Positions 8,779-18,031 of a DNA stretch of 62,264 bases are shown one piece after another; position 1 is the first letter of the stretch; every line of letters starts with the position of its first letter. The translations under genes were made by a program, and so were the position numbers. Below the pieces are notes generated by a model. The model did not search any database and was not told the origin of the DNA. It worked only from the letters and a program-made list of their open reading frames with translations. The DNA comes from an uncultured Muribaculaceae bacterium (GTDB taxonomy: Bacteria > Bacteroidota > Bacteroidia > Bacteroidales > Muribaculaceae), in assembly GCA_910576775.1 (NCBI GenBank), contig CAJTJV010000015.1:1-62264 (forward strand). Direction: 5' to 3'.

Positions 8779-11700
8779 TCACAATTTACTGGGACTAATT
8801 CCAAATTGCTTTTTGAAACATGTGCTAAAATATTTCGGATCGGAGAATCCTACCATATAGGCAACCTCGCTGATATTGTAGCGGCGCGTTTGCAGCAACT
8901 CCTTGCTACGGTTCAGACGCATTATACGGATAAATTCATTCAACGACTGTCCCGTCAGCGACTTTATCTTATTATATACAGAGGTGCGGCTCATGCAAAG
9001 ATCCGAACAAAGGTCTCCGATTGAGAATTCCGAATCGGAGAGATGTGTTTCTACCGATGCTATGACGCGTGTCATGAATTCACGATCAAGTTCGTTAGTG
9101 AAATCTTCTGTTTCCGGTTCACAGTTATCTGCAATCACACGCTGGTTAAGCTCCGCACGCAATTTTATGATGTTGCGGATCCGGGCTTTGAGCAATACAA
9201 TATCGAAAGGCTTCACGATATAATCGTCAGCATGGGCCTCAAAACCGGCAATGATATCCTCGCGCGAGGCAAGCCCACTCAGAAGAATTACCGGAATATG
9301 GCTCGTAGCCATATCGGTCTTCACCATTCTGCATAATTCGTCGCCTCGTAATTTCGGCATCATAAGATCGGTTATAACGAGATCGGGACTCTCGTTCCTG
9401 ATTGCCTCGAATGCAGCGAGAGAATCACTCCATACCTGAATATCATACTCTCCACTAAGCGATTTCCGCAGATATCCGAGCATATCGGCATCATCCTCAA
9501 CAACCACGATACGACGTCGCGAAGATGTTTCCACGGGCACCTCAGATACATTCTCTGCTACTGTAGACAAGACCGATAATGGCTGGCGCATATATTTCTT
9601 ATCATACCTCAGAGGAAATTTAACTATGAAAGTGGTGCCTTTACCGACTACACTATCAAAGGTTATGCGGCCTTGATGAGTGGCAACAAGACGTCGCGTG
9701 ATAAGCAACCCTATTCCAATACCGGAACGCTCGGTTTCGACAGCCTCCACACTACGGTGACGATGCTTGAAAATATATTTTGCGTCCTCCGGAGCTATAC
9801 CCATGCCCGTATCTTTAACGGATAACGACCACCGGCGTCCGCCGGACACATCTGCCGATAGACTTACGACTCCACATTTGGTATATTTCAAGGCATTGGA
9901 AAGAAGATTGTCAACTATATGACTTAGAATTTCAGTATCGGCGTAAACCTGCGGCATATCGGGAGCAACATATATCTCTATGCATATACCTTTGAATTTG
10001 GCAAGCATTGCATATTCTTCAGCCTTAACCTGAAGAAATTCCTTGATATCTATTGGTTCCACTTGCAGACAGCTCCTGATATTAGTCTCATCTCTTAGCT
10101 CAAGCATCTCGCGGAGCATCTCCATAGCCTTGTCGATACCGGCACGAGCCTGCTGTAGATTGTCTCTGGTATTTTGCGAAAGATCCTTTTCAATCTCTAT
10201 ATTCAAAAGAGGGCCCTTTATAAGAGAAATTGGAGTACGGATGTCGTGTGCTACAGTGGCAAACGACTGAATCTGCCCCTCAATACGCTTCTCGCGACGG
10301 TAATGTTTCAGATAACTGATTGCAAAGGCAAGAAATCCTCCGATTATAAACACATATATAAGCTTGGCCCACCATGTAAGCCATAGCGGAGGTTCTACAA
10401 CCACATCAAGGCTACGAGTTGCAATCTGTTTGTCAGTAAACAGATCGATTGCCCTTACTGTCAGCGTATAGGAGCCAGGGGGAATATCGGAAAACTTTGC
10501 CGAATAACCTGAAGCCGGAATAAATTCGCGGTCATATTTTTCAAGTTTGTATTCAAATCCGATTCTTCTGGGAGATGCGAAATTAATCACGTTAAAACCA
10601 ATCTCGAATGTATTATGACTATGGCTTAGCACTATACGGTCCGTAACATTTATACCTTCTTCTAACGGAGAGTTATCTTCTCCAGGCGAGACGGAGACAT
10701 CTCCGATTTTAAAATCGGTAAACAATATGTCCCGACATGCGAGGCCTGCGATCTCTTCCTGCGGATTAAATACCAGACAGCCATCAGCAGTTCCGAAAAG
10801 CAGATCTCCATTGCTTGCCCTGATACCGGCTCCGGGATTGAAAGAGCCGCTACCGCTCCCCAGATAATATGTCAACCTGACAAGCTTGTCGCTCTCTGGA
10901 TTATAGCGATATAGATCGGTTTCGGTCGACACCCATATATAGCCGGATTTATCACGTACTACAGAGTAGACCGTATTGGCCGACAGCCCCTCATCGGTCG
11001 TATATCTCTTGGCTCTGCTGTTTTTTCTGTCATAGCAGATAAGTCCGTCGCCGGTTGTCCCTATCCATACCTTCCCGTCGTAGCCATCATCAAGCAGACA
11101 GCGTACCGGATAACTTATCTCCACTGTATCGAACTTGCACGTCCACGAAAAACTATCATTTACTGCATTATAGCGTCCAACTCCTTTGTTCCCGCAGAAA
11201 AGCAGATTCCCTTGACTGTCTTTTACTATCGTAGATAGACAGTCTTCGGCATAATATGAATATGATTCTTTGTCGGGATTATATCGTGTTATATCGCCAT
11301 TGATACCTCCCATCCATATATATCCGGCAGTATCCGAAGCAATTGCAAAAACACATTCGGTGGCAAGTCCGGAAGTCTCGCCGGACTTGCGCAGAGGCAG
11401 ATGTCGGATTTCCCCTGTTTCGCGATCTATCACGCTTACACCGTTGCCATAAGTACCAACCCATATATGGCCATTCTCATCTTCTGTCACCGTGAGTATG
11501 ACATTCGTTGTAAAATCTTTGCTCACCAGATAATTCCGCCATTCTCCCGTTTTTCTCGAATGACGACTCAGCCCTTTGTCTGTTCCTATCCAGTAGTTGC
11601 TGTCTGTATCTTCAAACACTGCATTCGCATAGTCTGACAAGAGTGAAGATTTGCCGTTTCTTTTTGCCCTGTAAAAAGTTAGCGGATGTGTAAAAAGTGG

Positions 11701-12714
11701 CACATAAGTGACACCTCTGTGGCTTGTGGCAATCCAAATTCCCGAATTACTGTCGACATGCACATCAGTAACAGTATTGCCACTAAGATAATTCTCTTCC
11801 GATTCATCATCGGTAAAATGCCGGATGATACGACCATTATGGCTGTCGATAAGGTACACACCTGCCCCATCGATTCCAATAAGGAGACTGTCATTCCCGA
11901 GTGGTTCAAGAGCATTTATCGGCAGTAAAGGTATTCCGACAGAGACAGGCGTCACGCGCCATGAATCATGCTCTACAGCAAACACCCCTCGCGAGAAAGT
12001 TCCTATAAACAGCTTGCCCGAAGCCGAGGCAAGAGATTTTACATACATCCTCTGCGTACCGGGTACAAACCTTGCATCATATCCCTTTTCAGGAGCAATA
12101 TGATATACTCCGGCTTCCGTTCCCGCAAAAAACGCACCTTTGCCATCGGGAATTATAGATGTGACAAGGATATCATCAAGAGCGAGTTTATGCGGCTCGT
12201 AATCTTTACGAAATCCATAAAGTCCCTTATTGGTGCACACAATAACAGAACTGTCGGGCGAAAATGTAAAATTATATATTCTGATTTCAGGGTCGGAAAA
12301 TACATATTCTCTGACAAAACGGTCGGAGCGACGGTCGTATCGATAAATATCGCCAGGCATCTGTGCCACCCACAACACCCCGTCATTGTCGCAGAGCATT
12401 GTCGTTGCCCAAAGTATATGGTCGTTGCTTTCGCGGCTGTCATCAAGAGAATAATGAATGGCATTATGCCCGTCGAATCTGTCGAGACCGGCATTGGAAT
12501 AAACCCAAATATAACCGACGCCGTCTTCTTCAATCTCATAAACCTGACGGCTTGAAAGTCCATCGCGCACATTAATATGCCGCACTCCGTGAGAGAATGC
12601 GACTTGCGCGACAATGACGGCAACACATGCCGCCAACAATAAACGCAGCTTTTTCACCTCCAAGATATTAAAAACGAATACCCAAGAATACGGTAGACGG
12701 TATGCGGCCTGCAC
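8779..12714 (-). CDS. Hybrid two-component system regulator (HTCS)
   Basis: 1311 residues. The N-terminal hydrophobic segment is followed by many Reg_prop propeller repeats with IWVGT/IWIAT signatures (to about 700) and a Y_Y_Y domain. A membrane helix follows near residue 790 (FIIGGFLAFAISYL). Then come a histidine kinase with AHDIRTP (phospho-His near 822), an ATPase domain with DTGMGIAPED, a receiver with DLVITDLMMP near 1116, and a C-terminal AraC-type HTH (about 1220-1311). HTCS proteins bind oligosaccharide in the periplasm and activate adjacent glycan loci. The downstream operon is the obvious target. The ATG at 12714 is provisional; a GTG 57 nt in, just before KKLRLLLAAC, would give a cleaner signal sequence. 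Confidence 0.93.
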   Translation of the reverse strand: MQAAYRLPYSWVFVFNILEVKKLRLLLAACVAVIVAQVAFSHGVRHINVRDGLSSRQVYEIEEDGVGYIWVYSNAGLDRFDGHNAIHYSLDDSRESNDHILWATTMLCDNDGVLWVAQMPGDIYRYDRRSDRFVREYVFSDPEIRIYNFTFSPDSSVIVCTNKGLYGFRKDYEPHKLALDDILVTSIIPDGKGAFFAGTEAGVYHIAPEKGYDARFVPGTQRMYVKSLASASGKLFIGTFSRGVFAVEHDSWRVTPVSVGIPLLPINALEPLGNDSLLIGIDGAGVYLIDSHNGRIIRHFTDDESEENYLSGNTVTDVHVDSNSGIWIATSHRGVTYVPLFTHPLTFYRAKRNGKSSLLSDYANAVFEDTDSNYWIGTDKGLSRHSRKTGEWRNYLVSKDFTTNVILTVTEDENGHIWVGTYGNGVSVIDRETGEIRHLPLRKSGETSGLATECVFAIASDTAGYIWMGGINGDITRYNPDKESYSYYAEDCLSTIVKDSQGNLLFCGNKGVGRYNAVNDSFSWTCKFDTVEISYPVRCLLDDGYDGKVWIGTTGDGLICYDRKNSRAKRYTTDEGLSANTVYSVVRDKSGYIWVSTETDLYRYNPESDKLVRLTYYLGSGSGSFNPGAGIRASNGDLLFGTADGCLVFNPQEEIAGLACRDILFTDFKIGDVSVSPGEDNSPLEEGINVTDRIVLSHSHNTFEIGFNVINFASPRRIGFEYKLEKYDREFIPASGYSAKFSDIPPGSYTLTVRAIDLFTDKQIATRSLDVVVEPPLWLTWWAKLIYVFIIGGFLAFAISYLKHYRREKRIEGQIQSFATVAHDIRTPISLIKGPLLNIEIEKDLSQNTRDNLQQARAGIDKAMEMLREMLELRDETNIRSCLQVEPIDIKEFLQVKAEEYAMLAKFKGICIEIYVAPDMPQVYADTEILSHIVDNLLSNALKYTKCGVVSLSADVSGGRRWSLSVKDTGMGIAPEDAKYIFKHRHRSVEAVETERSGIGIGLLITRRLVATHQGRITFDSVVGKGTTFIVKFPLRYDKKYMRQPLSVLSTVAENVSEVPVETSSRRRIVVVEDDADMLGYLRKSLSGEYDIQVWSDSLAAFEAIRNESPDLVITDLMMPKLRGDELCRMVKTDMATSHIPVILLSGLASREDIIAGFEAHADDYIVKPFDIVLLKARIRNIIKLRAELNQRVIADNCEPETEDFTNELDREFMTRVIASVETHLSDSEFSIGDLCSDLCMSRTSVYNKIKSLTGQSLNEFIRIMRLNRSKELLQTRRYNISEVAYMVGFSDPKYFSTCFKKQFGISPSKL

Positions 12715-12840
12715 CGCCGCTATGCTGCAAAGATTTCTTCAACATGGTAAAATCTGATTTAAATGGTCGAACTGAATTTCACTTCCGGATAAGGAAACTT
12801 TGGTGGGGAATCGATTTTTGCCTTTGTGAATTATCTGTTG

Positions 12841-12873
12841 CAAAGATACGTATTATAGGCTGTAAAAAACAAA
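12841..12873 (-). promoter_or_regulatory. Promoter of the HTCS gene
   Basis: Minus strand: TTTG at 12873-12870 and TATCTTTG at 12848-12841, separated by 21 nt, a full match to the Bacteroidetes consensus. It predicts a start near 12834 and a leader of about 120 nt. The mobile element begins 27 bp upstream of the -33 box. Confidence 0.7.
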
Positions 12874-12900
12874 TAATACGCGGATGTTGTAAAGCATATC

Positions 12901-13223
12901 CACGGCTTTTTCATTTAAAAATGCTTGAATATTTCAATAGCGATGTACTCGAATAGATATGAACTTGTAATCATTCATGAAAGAACCGTGTGCGTCAGCC
13001 GCATCGCGGCGTCAGTTCTGTAGGCCCGGGCAAGGCACGCAGCCCGGGTATGGTTCCCCAATTTCCGGATGAACCGCGTCAGCGGTGGTACTGTGCCGCC
13101 GCCAAGCGGCTCCGTCTGTTTACGTGCATCTGAAACACGGGGTACACCCGTGCCTATAAAACTGCCGCAGCTATGCTGCTCCGGTCGCATCAGGTATATA
13201 TGCAGGGGTAAATGAAAGTGCCG
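12901..13223 (+). mobile_element. MITE-like, hairpin-rich element flanked by an 11-bp direct repeat
   Basis: The direct repeat TAAAGCATATC occurs at 12890-12900 and again at 13224-13234, exactly bracketing the element. The ends are inverted: CACGGCTTTTTCATTTA at the left and TAAATGAAAGTGCCG at the right. The first 90 bp (12901-12990) are themselves bounded by CACGGCTTTTTCAT and ATGAAAGAACCGTG, and are homologous to the element at 28304-28394. The rest holds six compact hairpins: 12998-13010, 13025-13048, 13073-13086, 13098-13110, 13136-13152 and 13167-13179, several with 5-bp stems and 3-nt loops. No transposase is encoded, so it would have to be mobilised in trans. A 100-codon frame across it is not a gene. 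Confidence 0.75.
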
Positions 13224-13239
13224 TAAAGCATATCTATAA

Positions 13240-14577
13240 CTATTGTTGATCCCCGTCGGAAATACCATTCTCTTCAAATCTCTTTGTACGGAACTCTTTC
13301 TTTTGCTTTGCGCTGAAATCTTTCCATTGTTTCTTCTGGTGCCTCTGAGATTGTATCTGGCTTATTCCTGTCAGTGTTTTCAACAACTGGAGCACACGCT
13401 GCCCCATATTCTGCTTTATCAGATGACGCCCGGCAAGACGCCTGTCGGGAGCAAGTTCTTGTCTTACCTTATCATTGTCGATACCATTTACTCTGTCGAC
13501 AAGATTGACAACAGACGCCTGGAGCTCGGGGACTCCAGCCGGTTCAAAAATCTCAAACGCATCATTGTCTAACTGTAGACGCTCCCATTTTTTTGCCTCT
13601 TTTACAGTAATAAACTCCTTGTCTGCAATATATATTTCTGCATATGTGTTTACGAAAAAAGGCTCATCATAACGGTTGAACCTGAACATATTATGGCCGC
13701 GGCCATTGGATTCAATACTGAATGAATAACCAGTCAAGTCTGTCGATAGAATAGTATCGTCAATTATATTGTCATAGTTAAAACGTATCCTGAAATTCTC
13801 AAAGTCAAGGTAGCTGCGGAAAAACATCGAAAGACCGGGCACCCATCTTCTACTTACACTATCTGCAAGCACATCGACATCGACCGTGACCTTGTCGCCA
13901 TTCCTAATCCATAATTCCGTCGGACTATACTTGCCTCTGAGCGTGTCTGTACCGTTTTCAAGAGTCCTCAGTCGTTCCGGAACCACTGAGGCAGGTGGCA
14001 GGCCCACCCAATCAGACCATGAAAAATGATGATTGCACACCGCGCTCACACTATCGTTACCGTATTTGTCGGTAAAACGATAATACGATTTGGACTTGAG
14101 TACTCTCGGCGCAGCCCATCCTCTGAACCGTATCTTTCTATCCTGCGGCACCATATAATCAACCATCTTCTCACGAAACAGAAATACTGTATCCGAACAG
14201 GTGCTCAACGTTGAGTATTCCCGAACATACGCCAATAGATGAAGAATCTTCTGCTGCCGCGACTCAATGACCACCTCCGGCAATTCCGTACGTATTTCCT
14301 GAAGAAAGATAGTATCGGTTCCGGACGACTCGACAATGCGCTCCTGATAACCGAGATAGCGGACAACGACAGGGTATGAGTTTGCAGGAATATAAGGCAT
14401 TTTTCCTCTCGGATCACATATACCGACCACATTACCTTTACAATCAAATACCGACGCACTCGGCAAGGGCATTCCGGTAACGGAATCAGCCACAACTACG
14501 GGCTTGATCAATATTTCCGCACAATAAGCAGAAATAGAATACACTAAAACAAATATGGAAAAGATAACATATCTCAT
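13240..14577 (-). CDS. Secreted protein with N-terminal carboxypeptidase-regulatory-like domain
   Basis: 445 residues with a signal peptide (about 1-19). Residues 25-95 form a CarboxypepD_reg-like fold (VVADSVTGMPLPSASVFD, then VRYLGYQE). The remaining ~340 residues are a beta-rich region without a recognised catalytic motif, ending in a basic, Lys/Gln-rich tail (about 405-445). Similar Bacteroidales proteins are annotated only as carboxypeptidase-like regulatory domain proteins and are presumed cell-envelope proteins. It lies downstream of the fimbrillin pair but behind a terminator, so it is probably separately transcribed. Function unknown. Confidence 0.75.
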   Translation of the reverse strand: MRYVIFSIFVLVYSISAYCAEILIKPVVVADSVTGMPLPSASVFDCKGNVVGICDPRGKMPYIPANSYPVVVRYLGYQERIVESSGTDTIFLQEIRTELPEVVIESRQQKILHLLAYVREYSTLSTCSDTVFLFREKMVDYMVPQDRKIRFRGWAAPRVLKSKSYYRFTDKYGNDSVSAVCNHHFSWSDWVGLPPASVVPERLRTLENGTDTLRGKYSPTELWIRNGDKVTVDVDVLADSVSRRWVPGLSMFFRSYLDFENFRIRFNYDNIIDDTILSTDLTGYSFSIESNGRGHNMFRFNRYDEPFFVNTYAEIYIADKEFITVKEAKKWERLQLDNDAFEIFEPAGVPELQASVVNLVDRVNGIDNDKVRQELAPDRRLAGRHLIKQNMGQRVLQLLKTLTGISQIQSQRHQKKQWKDFSAKQKKEFRTKRFEENGISDGDQQ

Positions 14578-14646
14578 TTATATGCAAATATGTGATGATG
14601 TGGAATAATGCCTGACAGAATTGTAGTTATCAATCTATTACACCGG

Positions 14647-14676
14647 CAAAATTAGTGACAATATCGGTATATCAAA
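14647..14676 (-). promoter_or_regulatory. Candidate promoter for the carboxypeptidase-regulatory-like gene
   Basis: Minus strand: TAATTTTG at 14654-14647 and TTTG at 14676-14673, spacing 18 nt, slightly short of the usual 19-21. It is 70 nt upstream of the ATG. Confidence 0.45.
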
Positions 14677-14763
14677 CAACTTTAAGCTTTTTTGCGATTA
14701 TAACATCTATTTTCACTCCCATTCACTAAACATAATTTTCTAATATCATATAATTTACATCAT

Positions 14764-14791
14764 AAAAAAGCGTGCGCCAATTGACACACGC
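14764..14791 (-). terminator. Rho-independent terminator after the fimbrillin gene
   Basis: On the minus strand GCGTGTG pairs with CGCACGC (7 bp, one G-U) around an 8-nt loop and is followed by six U. It lies 29 bp after the fimbrillin stop. Confidence 0.7.
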
Positions 14792-14819
14792 CTATTAAGT
14801 ATCTAAAATAATCTATCAA

Positions 14820-15917
14820 TTATTCATAAGTCTGTTCTACATCGATAAATGTATCAACAGTAGGGTTACCGAATTCTATGGCTCCCATTTCTTCATTGGA
14901 GTTGATTACAAGATTGTAGATATAATGTACTCCAGGTTGCCACTCGGAATATCTATTGGTTGAAAGCGGGAAATGCAACAGACCGTCGCCGGTAGTACTG
15001 CCATTGATCAGATTCTCTTCCGGTGTATTTTCATTAGGCCACAGACGCTCACCGCTATTTGCATCAAAAATTGAACATTGCACAGCGATTGAGGTGTCTT
15101 TTCCCAGACCTTGGCTACGATAAGTCAGCGGCTGTGGGAGTACATACATTTCCCCGCCTCGGCCAAGGCCTGCGGCGGCAATCAATGTAGGAGTGGATGT
15201 TAAAGTCAGTTGCTCCGAGAGAGACTGAGACCAATGCAATATATATGTGTTGGGAGTATTCTGATCTGTCCATTTACCTACAGTTTCAGGAGACGCGGCC
15301 TCTGCTGTAGAACCGGAAGGGAATTTGAAATTACCTCGAGTCATTATATTTGACATAGTCACGTTAGATACGATTACTTTTAGCTCCGTATTGGTAGAGC
15401 TCATCTTTATGGAAAGCTTGGAAAGAGCATGCCTGAAATTGAATAAAACCTGGGCATTTGCGACACCGGCATTACCTGTCAGACCTGGACTGACTGCATA
15501 TACAATATCTTCCGTACCGTTCACCGCATCATAGGCTACAGGATGTAACGGGCCGTCACTGCTTACCCATGTAGACGGAGCAAACGCATAGAAATCGACC
15601 GTCTGTTTTGCCGGCCAATATTGCAATGGCGAGTAAGTCCATACGTTCGATGATGTCTTGCTTACAACGACATTATCCATGAACGTAACCGGAGATAAAG
15701 TTGTGCCTGTATATGCATATACATTGAAAGATTTAAGATTATTCGTCGTTATGTCGCCTGCGCGGGAAAACTCGGTCGATGCGGCAAATCGAATAGCCCC
15801 GTCATCTGTGAGGGGACTTTCCGGCATATAATCATCTTCATTGGAACATGATACCGCCAACGCAAAAAATACTGGCAGTAATCCGGATACCACAAACTTG
15901 CTTTTATTCAGAATCAT
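14820..15917 (-). CDS. Fimbrillin-family surface lipoprotein
   Basis: 365 residues. The lipobox LAVSC (Cys 24) marks a lipoprotein. The order IRFAASTEFSRAG, then YAYTGTT, then PLQYWPAKQTVDFYAFAP is the classic N-terminal pattern of Mfa-like/FimA-like fimbrillins. FNFRHALSKLSIKM follows, as in the family. Such subunits are exported as lipoproteins, cleaved by an Arg-gingipain-like protease and polymerised by strand exchange; the Arg in FSRAG fits that cleavage (inference). The gene is 28 bp after the DUF5119 gene, so the two form a fimbrial unit. No usher-like or tip genes are seen nearby. Confidence 0.85.
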   Translation of the reverse strand: MILNKSKFVVSGLLPVFFALAVSCSNEDDYMPESPLTDDGAIRFAASTEFSRAGDITTNNLKSFNVYAYTGTTLSPVTFMDNVVVSKTSSNVWTYSPLQYWPAKQTVDFYAFAPSTWVSSDGPLHPVAYDAVNGTEDIVYAVSPGLTGNAGVANAQVLFNFRHALSKLSIKMSSTNTELKVIVSNVTMSNIMTRGNFKFPSGSTAEAASPETVGKWTDQNTPNTYILHWSQSLSEQLTLTSTPTLIAAAGLGRGGEMYVLPQPLTYRSQGLGKDTSIAVQCSIFDANSGERLWPNENTPEENLINGSTTGDGLLHFPLSTNRYSEWQPGVHYIYNLVINSNEEMGAIEFGNPTVDTFIDVEQTYE

Positions 15918-15945
15918 AATTATATCTGGTATTGAATTTTCATTT

Positions 15946-16893
15946 TTATATGGCGGAATCCAAATCTATCTCAATAACGTTCCAGCCGTCAACATCGGCA
16001 CCAATGCCTCCCACATCTCCGGAGGTATCTCCGTTATCATCCGATATATCGATTCCGTCAATCGTTATTATAACATTATGGGCTGTAATGATGTTCATAT
16101 TTTCGCGCTTGATTTCCATAGTCTTGACAATACTTTTTCCATCAGTCTTAACAATACTCACTGACAAATGATAGTCTGCTGTTTCCGGGCTTGTCACACT
16201 GAAAGCGCAACCACTGCCAGACAGGTTATTTTTCTGTGCACCGGCAGTAAGAACCAGATACAGCCAAGCATTGGAATCAGATAGGTGGCCGTCATTCAAA
16301 AATATTGATTCTCCAACATTGCCAAACCTTGCCGCGACCGAACGTACCCGGTTAATACCGGTTACATTACCGATATCGACAGTATATTGTGTAGACATAG
16401 AATCCGGCTGACAGCGGACAAGGCCTGTATCACATTCATTCAATGCTCCGCCGTACATGTAACTCACACCACTTGGTGATACCTCAATCTCATCAACAAC
16501 AGCAACATAAAGCATTCCTGTACTTGCATATACGCCATCGTTAATCCGACGTTTAGCTGTAGCCCGGATAGTCGAGGCATTTCCGGTATCTTCAAGACCA
16601 ACCCCGGGTAGATCATTGTTGCAAGCAATCATACGGTATATCCCGGATGGCAATTCCACACGGCCGCCATTGCGCCCGGCAATATCAAACCTCCATATCT
16701 TATTATGTCCGTCTATTGGATAAAAATAAAGAGTCATACCATCTATTTCCGCATTTCTGGCTTTGTCCCATTCAAACAGAATCTCAATCCCGGACATAGT
16801 CTCCGGGTAATCATCTATATGATGACACGAAACGAGGATTACAGGAAGAATCATCAATAGCATTACAGATATATTTACCCTCGCCATTCTCAT
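15946..16893 (-). CDS. DUF5119-type fimbrial lipoprotein (Mfa2/FimB-like)
   Basis: 315 residues from the ATG at 16893; an in-frame ATG at 16977 would add 28 residues that spoil the signal peptide. The lipobox is VILVSC. The body follows the DUF5119 pattern: ILFEWDKA, MTLYFYPIDG, then FDIAGRNGGRVELPSGIYRMIACNND (cut here only in description). DUF5119 proteins sit next to fimbrillins and are thought to anchor or regulate the fibre in the outer membrane. It is the upstream gene of the pair. No clear -33/-7 promoter was found in the divergent region towards the ROK gene. Confidence 0.8.
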   Translation of the reverse strand: MRMARVNISVMLLMILPVILVSCHHIDDYPETMSGIEILFEWDKARNAEIDGMTLYFYPIDGHNKIWRFDIAGRNGGRVELPSGIYRMIACNNDLPGVGLEDTGNASTIRATAKRRINDGVYASTGMLYVAVVDEIEVSPSGVSYMYGGALNECDTGLVRCQPDSMSTQYTVDIGNVTGINRVRSVAARFGNVGESIFLNDGHLSDSNAWLYLVLTAGAQKNNLSGSGCAFSVTSPETADYHLSVSIVKTDGKSIVKTMEIKRENMNIITAHNVIITIDGIDISDDNGDTSGDVGGIGADVDGWNVIEIDLDSAI

Positions 16894-17099
16894 TTCATAG
16901 AATTGTTGATATTTAAAGCCATTGAAAGAACAAAAAATTGCTGAAGCATCTGGCGTTGTCTGTCTATAGAGCCACAAGCCCCGATAACCTTATTTGGAAA
17001 CGCTATATCATCTCATAAAGTTCAGAATTTATAAGGTGCCAATGGTTCGCTGAAAACAACCATTGCTTAGCGTGGAATCTTATGACTGATCTATATTTA

Positions 17100-17131
17100 T
17101 TTGCCATCGAAGATGATAATTGCTACATTTG
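17100..17131 (+). promoter_or_regulatory. Promoter of the ROK-GH2 operon
   Basis: TTTG at 17100-17103 and TACATTTG at 17124-17131 with exactly 20 nt between. Predicted start near 17138, giving a leader of about 48 nt. Confidence 0.7.
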
Positions 17132-17185
17132 TGAATTCTTATATCACTCGGTAAAATTTTAATATACAACTCCAACCACATTCAC

Positions 17186-18010
17186 ATGAAAATAGGAATC
17201 GACCTTGGAGGAACAAATATGCGCATCGGCATTGTCGATAATTGTTCCATTATCAAAAAAGAAATAATTCCATGCCCGGCCCGTGAAAGCGCTGAAAAGG
17301 TAATAGATACTCTGTGCAACCTTATCAACCGCAACATATCGCCTGCTGTTGACGGTATCGGCATCGGTGTACCGACTCTTGTCGATTCTGCACGCGGAAT
17401 TGTCTATAACGCCACCAATATTCCGTCGTGGCGCAAAGTCCATCTTAAAGAGATTATCTCGCACCGCTTTGGCGTCCAGGTAGAAGTTAACAACGACGCC
17501 AACTGCTTTGCCCTCGGAGAAGCATGTTTCGGCTTGGGCCTCTGCCACAGCTCTCTCGTTGGAGTCACTCTTGGTACAGGCGTCGGCGGAGGTATAATTA
17601 TTGACGGCAAACTTTTCAGCGGACGTAATACCGGCGCTGCCGAAATCGGCGAACTACCTTTCCGAGAGCATAATTTCGAATATTATTGCAGCAGTGTGTT
17701 TTTCGAACGCGATTACGGCATTTCAGGAAAGGAGGCCGCGAAATCTGCCCGCGATGGTAATACTAAAGCCCTTGCCATATGGAAAGAATTCGGCGCCAAT
17801 GTGGGAAATCTGATGAAAGCAATAATGTTCGCCTACGACCCCGAAATAATAGTTGTCGGCGGCGGCCTTGCATCGGCGTTCGACCTTTATAAAGAGTCCA
17901 TGGCAGAAATACTATCCTCATTCCCCTACCCCGAAAGCCTGCGCAACATAATTATCGAACCCTCCCGCCTTGCCGACGTAGCCATACTCGGCGCATCAGC
18001 ATTGGTATAA
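17186..18010 (+). CDS. ROK family protein lacking the zinc-binding cysteine motif
   Basis: 274 residues, shorter than usual ROK kinases (about 300-320). The ATP-binding IDLGGTNMRIG is at residues 5-15, catalytic NNDANCFALGEA near 110, GTGVGGG near 134, and VVGGGLASA near the end. The GEIGH/CxCGxxGC block of typical ROK enzymes is replaced by AEIGELPFREHNFEYYC, so metal-linked substrate recognition probably differs. There is no N-terminal HTH, so it is a kinase candidate rather than a repressor. It is 21 bp upstream of the GH2 gene, so it may phosphorylate the monosaccharide released by GH2, perhaps glucosamine (inference). Confidence 0.8.
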   Translation: MKIGIDLGGTNMRIGIVDNCSIIKKEIIPCPARESAEKVIDTLCNLINRNISPAVDGIGIGVPTLVDSARGIVYNATNIPSWRKVHLKEIISHRFGVQVEVNNDANCFALGEACFGLGLCHSSLVGVTLGTGVGGGIIIDGKLFSGRNTGAAEIGELPFREHNFEYYCSSVFFERDYGISGKEAAKSARDGNTKALAIWKEFGANVGNLMKAIMFAYDPEIIVVGGGLASAFDLYKESMAEILSSFPYPESLRNIIIEPSRLADVAILGASALV

Positions 18011-18031
18011 ATCGCAATTCTAAAATAATCA

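Noticed and set aside
8655..8804. 50-residue N-terminal extension of the first ROK kinase
   Set aside because: The extension precedes the conserved ATP-binding start motif and contains the predicted -7 promoter box.
12975..13277. A 100-codon minus-strand ORF
   Set aside because: It lies almost wholly in the hairpin-rich mobile element; its product is a translation of repeat sequence, a type often mis-annotated as a hypothetical protein.
17404..17610. Short antisense ORF inside the second ROK gene
   Set aside because: Shadow frame without a promoter or recognisable product.
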